From contig UESW01004077.1 of the NCBI GenBank assembly GCA_900491605.1, positions 1,097,160 through 1,161,159 on the forward strand: a DNA stretch of 64,000 nt, given 5' to 3'. Of this stretch, positions 1 to 11,060 are shown piece after piece. The notes beneath the pieces are model-generated. The model was not told the origin of the DNA. It saw only the letters and a program-made list of their open reading frames with translations, and searched no databases. The position numbers were made by a program, and so were the translations under genes. Position 1 is the first letter of the stretch. Every line of letters begins with the position of its first letter. This DNA is from Calamus simplicifolius. Lineage: Eukaryota; Streptophyta; Magnoliopsida; Arecales; Arecaceae.

Positions 1-1769
1 AAAGAGATATTAAAAAATTAAATATAGATGTATCTTCAGATCATGAACAAGAAGCTAAAGATGATGATTCACCTAGGGTTGATGTTATTGATACTAATCA
101 TAATGAGGTAGATCTTTCTAGAGATTGGAGATATGCCTATGGTCATCCAAAGGAATTGATTATAGGTGATCCATCTCAAGGAGTAAGAACTAGATCATCT
201 ATGAGGACTATCAATAATCATCTTGCATTTGTATCTCAAATTGAACCTAAAACTATTGAAGAAGCTGAAAAAAATAGTAATTGGATGCTAGCTATGCAAG
301 AAGAATTAAATTAATTTACTAGGAATAATGTATGGTCCTTAGTTGATAGACCTAAAGGTCATTCAATTATAGGATCTAAATGGGTATTTAGGAATAAATT
401 GGATGAAAATGGCATAGTAATCAGAAATAAAGCTAGATTAGCTGCAAAAGGATATATCAAGAAGAAGGAATTGATTTTAATGAAACTTTTGCATCTGTAG
501 CTAGATTAGAGGCAATTAGATTACTACTTGCATTTGCATGTCATATGAACATCAATCTATTTCAAATGGATGTTAAAAGTGCATTTTTAAATGGTTTTAT
601 AAATGAGGAAGTTTTTGTGGAACAACCACCTAGTTTTGAAGATCATGAATTTTTAAATCATGTTTTTAAATTACACAAAGCACTATATGGTTTAAAACAA
701 GCACCTAGAGCTTGGTATGATAGGTTAAGCAAATTTCTAATTGAAAATGATTTTTTAGAGGAAATGTAGACAAAACCCTATTTTTGAAAAAGAAAGATAA
801 AGACTTATTAGTAGTACAAATATATGTAGATGATATTGTATTCGGTGCTACTAACAATCTTTTGTGTTAAGAATTTGCTAAGCTAATGCAGGGTGAATTC
901 GAGATGAGCATGATGGGAGAACTTAACTTCTTCCTAGGACTTCAAATCAAGCAAAGCAAAGAAGGGATTTTTATCAACCAAATAAAGTACACAAAGAAAA
1001 TTCTCAAAAAGTTTGGAATGGAATCAATCAAACCCCTTGGAACCCCTATGAGTCCTTCATGCAAATTGAATAAAGATGAAGATGGTAAGAAAGTTGATCA
1101 AAAATACTATAGAGGTATGATCGGATATCTACTTTACTTAACTGCAAGTAGACCTAATATCATGTTTGTTGTTTGCTTATGTGCTAGATTTCAATCAGAA
1201 CCTAAAGAATCTCACTTAATTGCTGTAAAAAAAATACTAAGATATCTAAGTCGAACAAAAAATGTAGGATTATGGTATTCTAGAGATTCAACACTAAATT
1301 TGATTGTTTATTTTGATTCTGATTATGCTGGATGTAAATTAGATAGAAAAAGTACAAGTGGTGCATGTTAATTTTTAGGAAGTAACTTAATCTCTTGTTT
1401 AGCAAAAAGCAAAATTTGGTTGCATTATCTACTACTGAAGCAGAATATGTTGCAGCTGGAAGTTGCTATGCTCAAATCCTTTGGATTAAGCGACAACTTG
1501 AAGATTATGGCATTACACTTGATAAAACTCCTATTAGATGTGATAATACAAGCGCAATCAATTTAACTAAGAATCCAATACAACATTCAAGAACTAAGCA
1601 CATTGAAATCAGATATCATTTTATAAGAGAACATGTAGCTAACAATAAAAATTGCCTTGATTATGTTAGTACTGAAGAACAGTTAGCTGACATATTTACA
1701 AAACCTTTGAGTGAAGAGAGATTTTGTTATCTTAGAGGAGAATTAGGGATTTGTGATCCTTTGGAATGA
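1..1769 (+). pseudogene. copia pol: reverse transcriptase and RNase H, broken
   Basis: This is the C-terminal half of a copia polyprotein, which would copy element RNA into DNA. Visible parts in order are the RT start (SNWMLAMQEELN, KWVFRNKLDENG) around 280-420, the palm region FQMDVKSAFLNG near 560, YGLKQAPRAWYDRL near 690, the catalytic box YVDDIVFG near 826-850, and FFLGLQIKQSKEGIF near 930. RNase H follows (VYFDSDYAGCKLDRKSTSG near 1310, ALSTTEAEYVAAGSC near 1420), then the tail RTKHIEIRYHF and LADIFTKPL near 1600-1710. Stops at about 312, 767 and 867 and several frame changes break it, so it is a pseudogene. Confidence 0.9.
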
Positions 1770-2026
1770 TTTTGAAACCCCTAAGGAATGATTATCTAGA
1801 GTTCAATCAATTTCTTGAGATTTTTCTCATGATTTTAAGGACAATTTATCTAGACATATGAGCAATTTGATTCTTCACATTCCAAAGATTTTTAAAAAAA
1901 TTTATTGATTATATTAGGGCAGAGTCGACACCTTCTCATTTCCTATCTTCTCCAAACCCTCTCCAAAATCTCTCCAAACCTTCCAAAGCCAAATACTCCT
2001 CAAATCAACCATTCCCTAAGATTCCT

Positions 2027-3381
2027 ATGGCACCTAAGCATAGGGGATCGGTCTTTGATGCTCCCGTGGCTACGAGAAAGCGTACGGCTCGGCGTCCTAT
2101 CCGTGAACCTACTCCGAGCGACGATTCTTCTTCAACTCACTATGATAATCCTAGCCTCTCCTCTCCACAAGTAGATACCCTAGCTGGGCGAGTCATAACC
2201 ATGGGAAGAAAAGTAGATTTTGATTTCTTTGAAGCCGAGGGTTTTGCCATTGGTAGACAAATCAAAGAGCTCGGTTGGGATAAGTATGTTCTTTGGACGT
2301 TCCTACATATCCGACCCTAGTTAAAGAATTTTACTCCAACTTATCAAGGGGAGCTGGTGGAATAGTCAGTTCAGTAAGAGGGAAAAGAATTTATCTCACA
2401 TTTCAAATTTTAGGAAATCTATTAGGAATTCCTGTCACTGGGCTTACTGCAAGCATTCACGGTGAGAGATCAAATGCTTTATCAAGGATGTTAGGAAGGG
2501 AAGTAATTGAGTTTGAGGAAATTAAAGCAAATCAGTTACCTCTTGAGCTTGGGCTGTTACATAACATTTGTGGTAGGATCCTATTTCCCAAGACTGAACG
2601 TTTTGAGTATGTATCAGAGCGAGACATAGTGATTATGGATAGTATTTGATGGGTCAGCCAATCAATCTAGCAGGAATGATGATATGGTATATGGCTGAGG
2701 CCGGGGGCAAGAGGAGATCTTCATTGCCTTATAGGATGATCCTAACCATGATATTTAGAAGTCAAGGAGTTGTTATTTCTGAGAATGAACCATCAAAAAA
2801 CCTAAGGCACACTGACTATTACAGCTTGGCTACTGTGCACAGAATGGGGTTTGTGAAAGTGGACGGTAGATGTGAAAGAAAAGGTCATCTGGATGAGAGA
2901 GCAACTGACATTAAGGCCACTGCACCATCTGAGGTAGGTCCATCAGTGAGGCATCCATCACCAGAGCCTAGCAGATCATCACCACCACCGGCACCTACTC
3001 CTGCTCCTGCACATGTACCACTGCCTATGTCATCCATTGGTTTTTTCTGATATTCAGTTAGAATAACTTAAAAGTCTATTTGCTACTCACAACGAAGAAA
3101 TGAAAATAGAAATTGATAATAGTTTGATGAATTTAAGAGAAATGTATTATTCTTTGGATGAGAGAGTTGGTAAAATAGAATCCACACTTGGAGCCTCTGC
3201 TGAATCTTTGAAGAATGATCTCAAGAATATCTTTGAAGAACTTAAAGATATTGGAGGAGATTCGGAGACCTATTCCAAATGCAATGCAGAGCTTTAGGAC
3301 AAAATTATGACTGCATGTGCATTTGTTGATAGAAGACTAAAGGAATTTGTTCAAACTCAAAGTGAAGGAATGGAAAAATAG
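2027..3381 (+). pseudogene. Extra ORF after pol ('putative plant transposon protein' type), frameshifted
   Basis: This ORF sits between RNase H and the polypurine tract, the place of the env-like ORF in SIRE elements. It starts at ATG 2027 with a basic, Ser/Pro-rich stretch (TRKRTARRPIREPTPSDDSS). A globular part follows with GWDKYV, YPTLVKEFYSNL, VRGKRIYLTFQILGNLLGIP and a later SLPYRMILTMIF. This pattern resembles the plant-specific domain often annotated as 'putative plant transposon protein'. A Pro-rich linker (about 2940-3030) and a helical, acidic, coiled-coil-like tail (about 3100-3381) complete it. Frame changes near 2300, 2646 and 3050 plus a stop at 3295 break it. No signal peptide or membrane anchor is visible, so an envelope role is not supported. 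The family assignment is from memory of motif spacing. Confidence 0.65.
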
Positions 3382-4012
3382 TAGAAGAATTGCAAAGACT
3401 TCTTAGAGCTAAATTTTGATTATCTTGTAATGAAGTTTCTTTAATGTTATTAATATGATGTAATGAAGTTTAGTTTAGTTTAAAATTTTGATGTAATGAA
3501 GTTTCTTTTTGTAATATGATGTAATGCTTAACTTTGAGAAGTGTGTAATGAACTTTTTTGATACTTAATGAATATCATTTGATCTTTGAAGCATCTCTTA
3601 ATTTTGTCATTTAATTTGAAACTTCTTAACCTTTTTGTTGATTACAAAAAAGGGAGAGAAGTAATTGAGTATTTGATAGTCATATATGCATTGAAAGTTA
3701 TAAAGGGAAGAAGTATTTAGTATTTGTAAATGCATTGGAACAAATAAGCTTAATCAATTGGTATTGCATTTAGAGAGAAGTAATTGACATTTGTGCATTG
3801 AAAGTTTACTGTTAATTTGATACAATTTGATATGATTGTTTAATTGGTATCAAACATTAAAAGTTTACTGTTAAAAGGAAAGAATAGATGTTAAATTGAG
3901 TATCATAGGAGGAGCTACTTCGTTCAGGGGGAGCTTACCTATGAGAACTAAATATTTGAGAAATTTGATTTGAAAATATCATTATGCATATACTCAATGT
4001 TTTTATAATTAT

Positions 4013-4027
4013 CAAAAAGGGGGAGAT
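4013..4027 (+). other. Polypurine tract of copia copy 1
   Basis: A purine run (AAAAAGGGGGAGA) lies immediately before the TGTTGATCC start of the 3' LTR, the expected site of plus-strand priming. A second GGGGGAG-containing run occurs about 90 bases upstream. Confidence 0.8.
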
Positions 4028-5589
4028 TGTTGATCCAATTATTAATTTTGATGATTAATAAAAGACATGAGTATATTCACTATGTTTCTGATAGATTTAA
4101 TAAGTGTTTCAGGGATTAAAAATGTTTAATCAATCAAAAGGAATAAAGAAATAAGTTTTGAATCAAAATGTTTAAAGAATTTTTCAAAGTTCAGAGCTTG
4201 GAGTCGACACCCAAATAGTCAGGAGCCGACCCCAAGGCGTATCAGAAGATTTCTGGATTTTTGGCACGGTCCGGAGTCGACACCTAAAGTTTCGGAGCCG
4301 ACTCCAACATGAGATACAGAGAAGGGCATTCTGTTTCAGTTTTCGGAGCCGACACCTTGAATTCGGGAGCCGACACCTGATAGATCGGGAGCCGACACCT
4401 GAGTTTCTGGAGCCGACTCTAACCTGAGAATAGAGAGCGTGTTTTTATGAACATTTCTGGAGCTGACACTTTTGGATTGCGGAGCCGACTCTCGAAAGCG
4501 ATGAGCCGACACTTAACTTTTTCGAAGCCGACTCCTTAACAATTTCTTATTTGCTATTTTTGGTTACCTAATTTGGAGCCGACACCTAAAAAGTTGAAGC
4601 TGACTCCAACAGGAATGAATTTTTATTTGTCAGAATGGACTCCAACGATAAGATTTCTTTTTACCTAACCTCTAACGGCTATTTTTCTTTGTGTAGAAAG
4701 ATCCAAGCATCTCACAACGACTATATTTCCCATCTAAACTTGAATTAAGAGATCTATAAAAAGGGGGAACCGTCCGTTTAAAAAAAAGAGAGAGAATAGA
4801 GACTGAAAAAATCCAAAAAATCTTGAGCAGAAATCAAAGAGGAGAGATTCAAAGCTCAAATCCAACAACCCCAGAAAGTTCAAAGAGAAATCCACAAGCT
4901 TCTCAAGATCAAATCAAGGAGATTTCCAACATTTGAAGAGAGAAAGCAAAAGCCCCAAATCCTCAACTTCTCAACTGCAAATTTTAGTGAAGAATCTGAG
5001 CTGAGGCCTTGATTCAATCTTTCAAGGGAGAAGAGGAAAAGAAGAAAAGAAGAAAAGCATATATTCAAAGAGCTTCAAACAGGCTTTTCTTATCCTTGTT
5101 TATTCTATTGTTTATTTGCTCATTTGAGGAGCTGTTGTGTATTCAAAACTTTATTTTTCATTATTGTTTGCTAGTTCAATCGGGGGATTGAATTAATGGA
5201 GGTAGTATACCTCAGTACAAGCTAAGGATAGCTTATGGTTGGGTTGTGTGCTGGTGAGCCCGGAAAACCAGCTAGGTTCGTTGTGATCCCGGGGGAAACA
5301 ACAAGTTTTGAGTTGTGAGCTTGTAAAACAACTCGACTGTAATCAAGTAGATTATAGTGTGGACCCAAGTGATACTTGGGAGTAGACGTAGGTGTTAGAT
5401 ACACCGAACCACTATAAAATCTTTGTGTTTGCAGTGCCTTGACTTTCTATCTTTCTCTATCTCTTCATTTGTGTTTTGCATTTATCTTGCACTCAATCTA
5501 ATTTGTTCCACAGTACATAGTTTTTAAAGAGTTAAATTTTTAAAAAAACCAAATTCACCCCTCCTCTTAGGTTGCCATCTGGGCCAACA
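4028..5589 (+). repeat. 3' LTR of SIRE-type copy 1 (1562 bp)
   Basis: It starts TGTTGATCCAAT and ends GGGCCAACA, so the termini are the expected TGTTG..CAACA. It follows a polypurine tract and matches, in reverse orientation, the LTR at 8796-10326 (shared ends TTGCCATCTGGGCCAACA). A TATA-like motif CTATAAAAAGGGGG lies near 4753. The first third holds an array of short palindromic motifs, listed separately. Confidence 0.9.
4199..4645 (+). repeat. Array of degenerate 12-mers GGAGYCGACWCC inside the LTR
   Basis: About fifteen copies of a near-palindromic 12-mer (GGAGTCGACACC, GGAGCCGACTCC, GGAGCCGACACC and one- or two-base variants) occur at irregular spacing of roughly 20-50 bases. The spacer sequences differ, so this is not a simple tandem repeat. 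The equivalent part of the other LTR (about 9742-10155) has the same array on the opposite strand. Confidence 0.85.
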
Positions 5590-7085
5590 ATTAGGTCCTT
5601 TGGATGACCATATCTTCAATCTTTAAGTAGATATGTATCATTACGAATAGTATCAACATCATTATCCTTAGGTGAGTTATCATCCTTAGCTTTAGGTTCA
5701 TGATCTAAGATACATCAACATTCAGTTTTCCAAAATTTCTTCCAAGGATATTAGTATCTTCCTCATCATCTTTCTTTTAAAACTTGATGCTAGAGACTCA
5801 TCAAACACTACATAAATTGACTCTTCTACAATCAAATATATCTTATTGAACACTCTATATGTCTTGCTAAATGTAGAATATCCCAAGAAGATACATTCAT
5901 CTGACTTGGCATTAAACTTTTCTAGATTGTCCTTTTCATTATTGTGAATGAAACATCTATAACCAAATGCATGAAAATAGCTAATATTGGGTTTCCTATC
6001 ATGCCATAGTTCATAGGATGTTTTCTTAAGAATTGGTCTAATCATGGCTCTATTTAGGATGTAATATGTTGTGTTTATAGCTTCCGTCTAGAAATATTTT
6101 AGGAGTTGGCTTTCACATAGTATGGTACGGGTCATGTCCTCTAGATTCCTATTTTTTCTTTCTATCATCCTATTTTGTTAAGGTGTCCTAGGTGCTAAAA
6201 AATTATGATGAATATTGTTTTTAATGCAAAAATTTTTAAATAGATGATTTTCAAATTCAGTCTCATGATCACTTTTAAGAGACACTATAGTAGTATTTTT
6301 CTCATTTATGATTTTTTTAAATAATTTTAAAAAAATTGAGAAAGTTTTATCTTTATGAGCTAAAAATAGTACCCAAGTAAATCTAGAGTAATCATCTACT
6401 ATTACAAGGCCATATTTCTTTTCTCCTAGACTTGTGGTTCTAGTAGGTCCAAAAAGGTCCATGTGTAGTAGCTCGAGTGGCTTAGAAGTTGAAACAATAT
6501 TTTTGGATTTGAAAGAATTTCTAATTTATTTTTCAAATTGACATGCATCACAAACTCTATTATTATCAAAATTCAACTTTGGAAGTCTTTTAATCAAATC
6601 CATTCTAAGCAATTTTAAAATCAAGTGTGTGCTTGCATGACCTAATCTACGGTATCATAGTCATCCAATCTCATTTACCTTAGCATTATCAGCAATTGGG
6701 CAATGATTACTTATAGATAAGTTATCTAAGTCAATTAAGTATATATTCATTTCCCATTCCAACAAAAATAATACTATTATTAATGGGATTAGACACTGTG
6801 CAGACAGATGCTTCAAAGGATACTTTGATACCTTTATCGTATAATTGGCTAATGCTAATCAAATTATATTTTAAGCCATCAACATATAAAATATTTTCAA
6901 TAAAAATGGATGAAGTGATCTGAATTTTATCAATGCCCATAATATGTGACCTTGACCATTATCTCTAAAGGTTACTACTCCACCTTTTTTAGCTTCAAGA
7001 ATGATGAATTAATTTTTATCATCCATCATGTGCCTTGAGCAGCCGCTGTCAAGATATCATTTTTTTTTTAATCCTTTGGCTACAA
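5590..7085 (-). pseudogene. copia protease-integrase region, broken
   Basis: On the minus strand the aspartic protease core YLDSGCSRHM is near 7030-7075. A pre-integrase stretch follows (ILYVDGLKYNLISISQLYD, about 6830-6900), with a zinc-binding region near 6540-6600. The integrase catalytic core is at 6178-6462 (HMDLFGPTRT, VIVDDYSRFTWV, LKSDHETEF), where D, D and E positions can be recognised. The integrase C-terminus is at 5722-6045 (YELWHDRKPNISYFHAFG, RCFIHNNEKDN). Stops and frame shifts separate these blocks, so no functional polyprotein is encoded. Confidence 0.88.
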
Positions 7086-7089
7086 GACA

Positions 7090-8734
7090 CACATGCATAG
7101 CAATCACATCTTATGTTTAAGTATCCAAGCCTTCTTGGGTCCTTCATAGTTAGTAGCAGAAAATATAGTTCCTTTTGGAATCCAAATTATTTTACCTTTG
7201 TAGCCAGCATTTATATGAGATATCTTGTAATTGCAAACATAAGATTTATGACCTTTCTTACCATAGTAAAAACAAAAAATATCATTGTCAATTAATTTCT
7301 TAACAAAGAAATTATTAACTAGTTTTTGTTTCTTATGTGGTTTGTAATCCACACCGGCTTTATCAAAAATAGCTCTTTGATTATTTAAAGAAAATTGAGT
7401 CTTTCCAAATTATAAGTAAATTTGTCAATAATATTTTTATACTTTTTAACTTTATTTTTTAAATTTTAATTTTCAATAGAAATTATTTTTTTTTAATTTT
7501 GCTTTTTAGATTTTAGCTTTTCAAATTCAATGATAAATTCATCTTTTCTTTTAAGAAGGTTTTGGTTTTTAGTTTTCAAAACCTTGTTCTTTGTTCTCAA
7601 ACCTTTAAAATCACTAAGCAGTTCATTGAAGGCATCATAAAGTTTATCAAAGGCCAAATCATAAATAGGGCTTTCAGAACATACCTCTTCTTTATTAGCC
7701 ATAAGGCATATGTTAGCAACTTTTTATTGTTCATCTTTGGATGAAGATTCATCACTATCACTCCTTGTTGCAACATATGCTTTCTTTTTCTTTGTATGTC
7801 CCTTTTTGAGTTGAGAACATTCAGATATGTAATGTCCGGGCTTCTTGTACTCATAGCAAATTACATGATCTTTCTCCTTCTCCTTCTTCTTCTCCTTATC
7901 TTCTTTCAATTTGATACTAGATTTTCTTTTATGAAATGGTCTCCTTCTTTGCATAAATTTCTTGAATTTTTTTTGCAAGAAGAGTGGTATCTTCATCTTC
8001 ATCTTTTTCACTGTTGCTCTTCTCCTTTTCAGCAGCTTTTAGTGTCATTGTCTTTTTCTTTTTCATATCTTCTTCTAGATGTTGCTTCATCATGAGATCA
8101 TGGGTCATTAGTGATCCAAAGAACTCCTCCAAAGGTAAACTATTGAGATCTTTGGCTTCTCAAATTGTTGTCACTTTTGCCTTTCATGCTCTTGGAAGGA
8201 ACCTAAAATTTTTTGAACAAGCTCAGAATTAGTATAGGTGTTTTCAAGACTTTTTAATTCATTCACTATGTCCGTAAATCTAGTGTACATGCAAGTGATG
8301 GACTTATTCTGATCCATGTTAAAGAGTTCATATTTATGCATAAGAATGTTAATCTTGGACTCTTTAATCTGATTGGTACCCTCATGGATAACTTTCAATC
8401 GATTCCATACCTTTTTGGCTGAGATGCAAGTAGATATTCTATTGAATTCATTTGTATCCAAGGAGCAGTATAAAACATTCATGACCTTGGCATTGAGTTG
8501 GGCTATTTTTTTATCATTCTCATTCCAATTCCTTTCGAGCTAAGGAATAATGGATCCATCTACTAAGTGTGTAGGAGTGCTAGGACCATTGATAATGATA
8601 CCCCATAAATCATAGTCTAAAGCTTGAATGAATATCCTCATTCTAGCTTTCCAATATGAGTAGTTAGTGCCATTAAACAATGATGGATGATTGGTGGATT
8701 ATCCCTCAGAAAAAGAACCACATTGAGCTACCAT
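7090..8734 (-). pseudogene. copia gag (nucleocapsid), broken
   Basis: The minus-strand start is ATG at 8734 (MVAQCGSFSEG), 48 bases downstream of the primer binding site. The capsid part includes YSYWKARMRIFIQALD and ISAKKVWNRLKVIHEGTNQIKESK, typical of copia gag. Two CCHC-like knuckles follow: CYEYKKPGHYISEC near 7830 and CFYYGKKGHKSYVC near 7240. In both the second Cys is replaced by Tyr, so zinc binding would be lost. A coiled-coil, Lys-rich stretch (about 7490-7700) lies between them. Several stops break the frame. Confidence 0.85.
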
Positions 8735-8781
8735 TTGGATCTTTAGCTCTTGATTGTTAGATCAAATAAGCATGAGCAATA

Positions 8782-8793
8782 GCTCTGATACCA
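8782..8793 (-). other. Primer binding site, initiator tRNA-Met type
   Basis: On the minus strand the LTR end CCAACA is followed after two bases by TGGTATCAGAGC, the classic 12-base match to the 3' end of plant initiator tRNA-Met used by copia elements. It fixes the orientation of copy 2. Confidence 0.92.
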
Positions 8794-8795
8794 AT

Positions 8796-10326
8796 TGTTG
8801 GCCCAGATGGCAACCCAAGAGGGGCGATGAATTGGGTTCTTAAAAATTTTAAAACTTAAAAAACTATTTCTTAAAGAAATGCACAAGAAAGAATGCAATG
8901 AGAGTAGTGCTAAGAATGCAATGAGAGTAGTGCTAAGAATGCAAAGCAGAGTATAACCAATATAGTAGAGAGAAAGAGAGACAAGCACGATAAACATAAG
9001 AAATTTATAGTGGTTTGATGTTAGCTACATCTACATCCACTCCCAAGGAATTCTTGGGCCACACTACAATCATCCTGATTACAGCAAAGTTGTTTTATAA
9101 GCTCATAACTCAAACTTATTGTTTTACAATGGGATCACAATAAACCTAGCTGGTTTTCACATGATCACTAGCGCAAAACCTATCACAAGCCTTCTAGCTT
9201 GAACAAGGCTAAATGGCCTTCCTTGATTCAATCTCTTGATTGAACCAATAAGTAACTATAATAGAGAAATAGTTACAACAAAAATAAAGCTTCTTAAATG
9301 AGCAAATAAGACAATATAATGAAAGTATAAATAGAAGAGCCTGATTTAGAAGATTTCTGGAGTTGGGGTTTTCTTCTTTTCTTCTTTTCCTCAGAAATGA
9401 TCTTCCTCAAGTTAAGCTTGAAGCTCTGAAAGAATCTTTGATGTAAAGGCTTTTGAAGAAGTAGGACTCTCTTCTTCTCCTTTTGATTTGATGAAATCCT
9501 TCAAGATTGACTTTCAAATGCTTTGGATTTTCTTAATCTCTATTTCGAACAAAATGGATTTTGAATTTAAGCTTTTTCCTTTTTGTTTTCTCTCATGTTC
9601 TCCTTTTGAAATAGTCTCTTTGCTCTCTTTTATAATCTTCTCTAAATCCTCTTTTAGAAGAAAATTAGCCATTGAAAATACTTGAGGATGAGTTTAACAC
9701 GGAAGAGGAAAGAGCCATTGAAATTTGTTGAGGAAATGTCAGAGTTTGGAGTCATTTATGACACATCTAGAGTTCGCCCCTGATAGGTTGGAGTCGGCTC
9801 CAGCAAACTTGGAGTCGGCTTTAACACGGAATGTGCGAGATGTGAACTTCTCCCCGTCATGGAGTCAGCTCTGGCTTTTCGAGGGGTCGATACCTTTACG
9901 TGCAGGAGTTGGCTTAGAAAATGCGGGAGCCAGCTCGACTAAAGCCCCAAAAAAACATACTCTTTGTATAACCTGTGGAGTCGGCTCTAATCTTTGCAGG
10001 AGTTGGCTCCAGCTCGATGCATAATTGAGGACTTTTTATCTTTTTGGTAGAGTCAGCTCTGGACTCTACAAGAGTCGGCTCTACAGCATGCTGAAAATGT
10101 CAAACTATTTTGATACGCTCCAAAGTCGGCTCTCAGACTTCTAGAGTCGGCTTTAAATGCTGAAACATGACACTTAATACTAGACATATGGTCAAACTCA
10201 ATTTTTCTTTAATTTTGATTGATTAAACCTTTAAATTCCTAAAACACTTAATCAAAATCATTAGTAACATAAGGAATATACTCATGTGGTTTTTGTTATT
10301 CATAAAAATCAATAGTTGGGTCAACA
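8796..10326 (-). repeat. 5' LTR of SIRE-type copy 2 (1531 bp)
   Basis: Plus-strand ends are TGTTGGCCCAGA (8796) and GGGTCAACA (10326), the inverse of the LTR at 4028-5589. The minus-strand left end is TGTTGACCCAAC, close to TGTTGATCCAAT in copy 1. The GGAGTCGGCTCC-type 12-mer array is present at about 9742-10155. The five bases after the right end are CAAAC; the matching left target copy would be outside the window. Confidence 0.88.
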
Positions 10327-11060
10327 CAAACACTAAAGACAATAGGAATGATGGGTACCTTTTTAGGCTCATTGTAATCACAAGCTAAATATTCCTTTAC
10401 TCTACAATTGTAGCATCTCATTTTTGCTGCATCTCTCTTGCCTCCTTATCAGCCCCTTCGAGGTTCGACTATCTCTTTCTCTTTGGACCTCTATCCGGCT
10501 TTCCCACCTGCCTTGCCTTACTACTTTTCTTATTTTTGGGCCTTGAAAGCCCAACCTGAGTCACAAAGACTAGGGGGGGGGGGGGGGGGAGCTAGTTTCC
10601 ATGCATTTAGCCTCCAGCTCCAAATATTGAAAAATGTCATCAAAGTTATTAATATGCTTATTATGAGTTATCAAGAGCTTCATCTGGCCTTACTTAAAGT
10701 CAAGTAGAGAACGTATTACTATTAGTCCTATTGCTCAGCAGTCAGCACACATCCTGCAGCTTTTAGCTCCTTAATCATGTTTTTCATAACATGAAGTGGT
10801 TAGGATCTTTAGTGTACTGCATGCACTTTAAGTTCAAGGCATACAACCTTATAGTAGAGGTTTGGCCATTCTTAATCTTTAGTTTATTCCAAATGGATTG
10901 AGCCGTAAAAAAAATTCTTAAATTCTCCAATGAGATCGTTGTGCATGCTGCTCAACATGGTAAATCATGCACAATGATCCTTTTTGACCTAATTCTCATA
11001 CACCTCTTGGTGAAGGCGATACTGGGCAAAGTTGCCTTTTTTAGGTGGGGTCATTATTGA
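10327..11060 (-). pseudogene. Older copia gag remnant interrupted by copy 2
   Basis: The minus-strand translation gives pieces of a copia gag: MLSSMHNDLIGEF, FTAQSIWNKLKIKNGQTST and IRLYALNLKCMQYTKDPNH (about 10800-10970), then RCYNCRVKEYLACDYNEPKK at 10340-10430, which looks like a damaged CCHC knuckle. Stops and a run of 17 G (10573-10589) interrupt it. It directly abuts copy 2, so copy 2 probably inserted into it. Confidence 0.65.

Larger units (their letters stand above)
1..5589 (+). mobile_element. SIRE-type Ty1/copia retrotransposon copy 1 (3' part, runs off left edge)
   Basis: The order on this strand is the end of the integrase/linker, reverse transcriptase, RNase H, an extra ORF, polypurine tract and 3' LTR. 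The RT box YVDDIVFG and the RNase H stretch SKKQNLVALSTTEAEYVAAG fit the SIRE/Maximus lineage, which also carries an extra ORF after pol. The 5' LTR, gag and protease lie left of the window. The element ends at CAACA (5589), directly against a second copy of the same family in the opposite orientation. In-frame stops and frameshifts show it is not autonomous. Confidence 0.9.
5590..10326 (-). mobile_element. SIRE-type copia copy 2 (5' part), cut by copy 1
   Basis: On the minus strand it reads 5' LTR (8796-10326), primer binding site, gag, protease and integrase, then stops at 5590 against the LTR of copy 1. The sequence at the break (about 5590-5720, minus strand) matches positions about 26-160 of copy 1 on the plus strand. 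The two pieces are therefore the same family, and copy 1 landed in copy 2 between integrase and RT. The missing RT half should lie left of the window. All reading frames are decayed. Confidence 0.88.

Noticed and set aside
4199..4645. Interpretation of the 12-mer array as CRISPR-like repeats
   Set aside because: Repeats are too short and variable, spacing is irregular and the array is present in each LTR of the family.
7562..8232. Plus-strand frames rich in Phe, Leu and Ser
   Set aside because: They are antisense to the Lys-rich copia gag.
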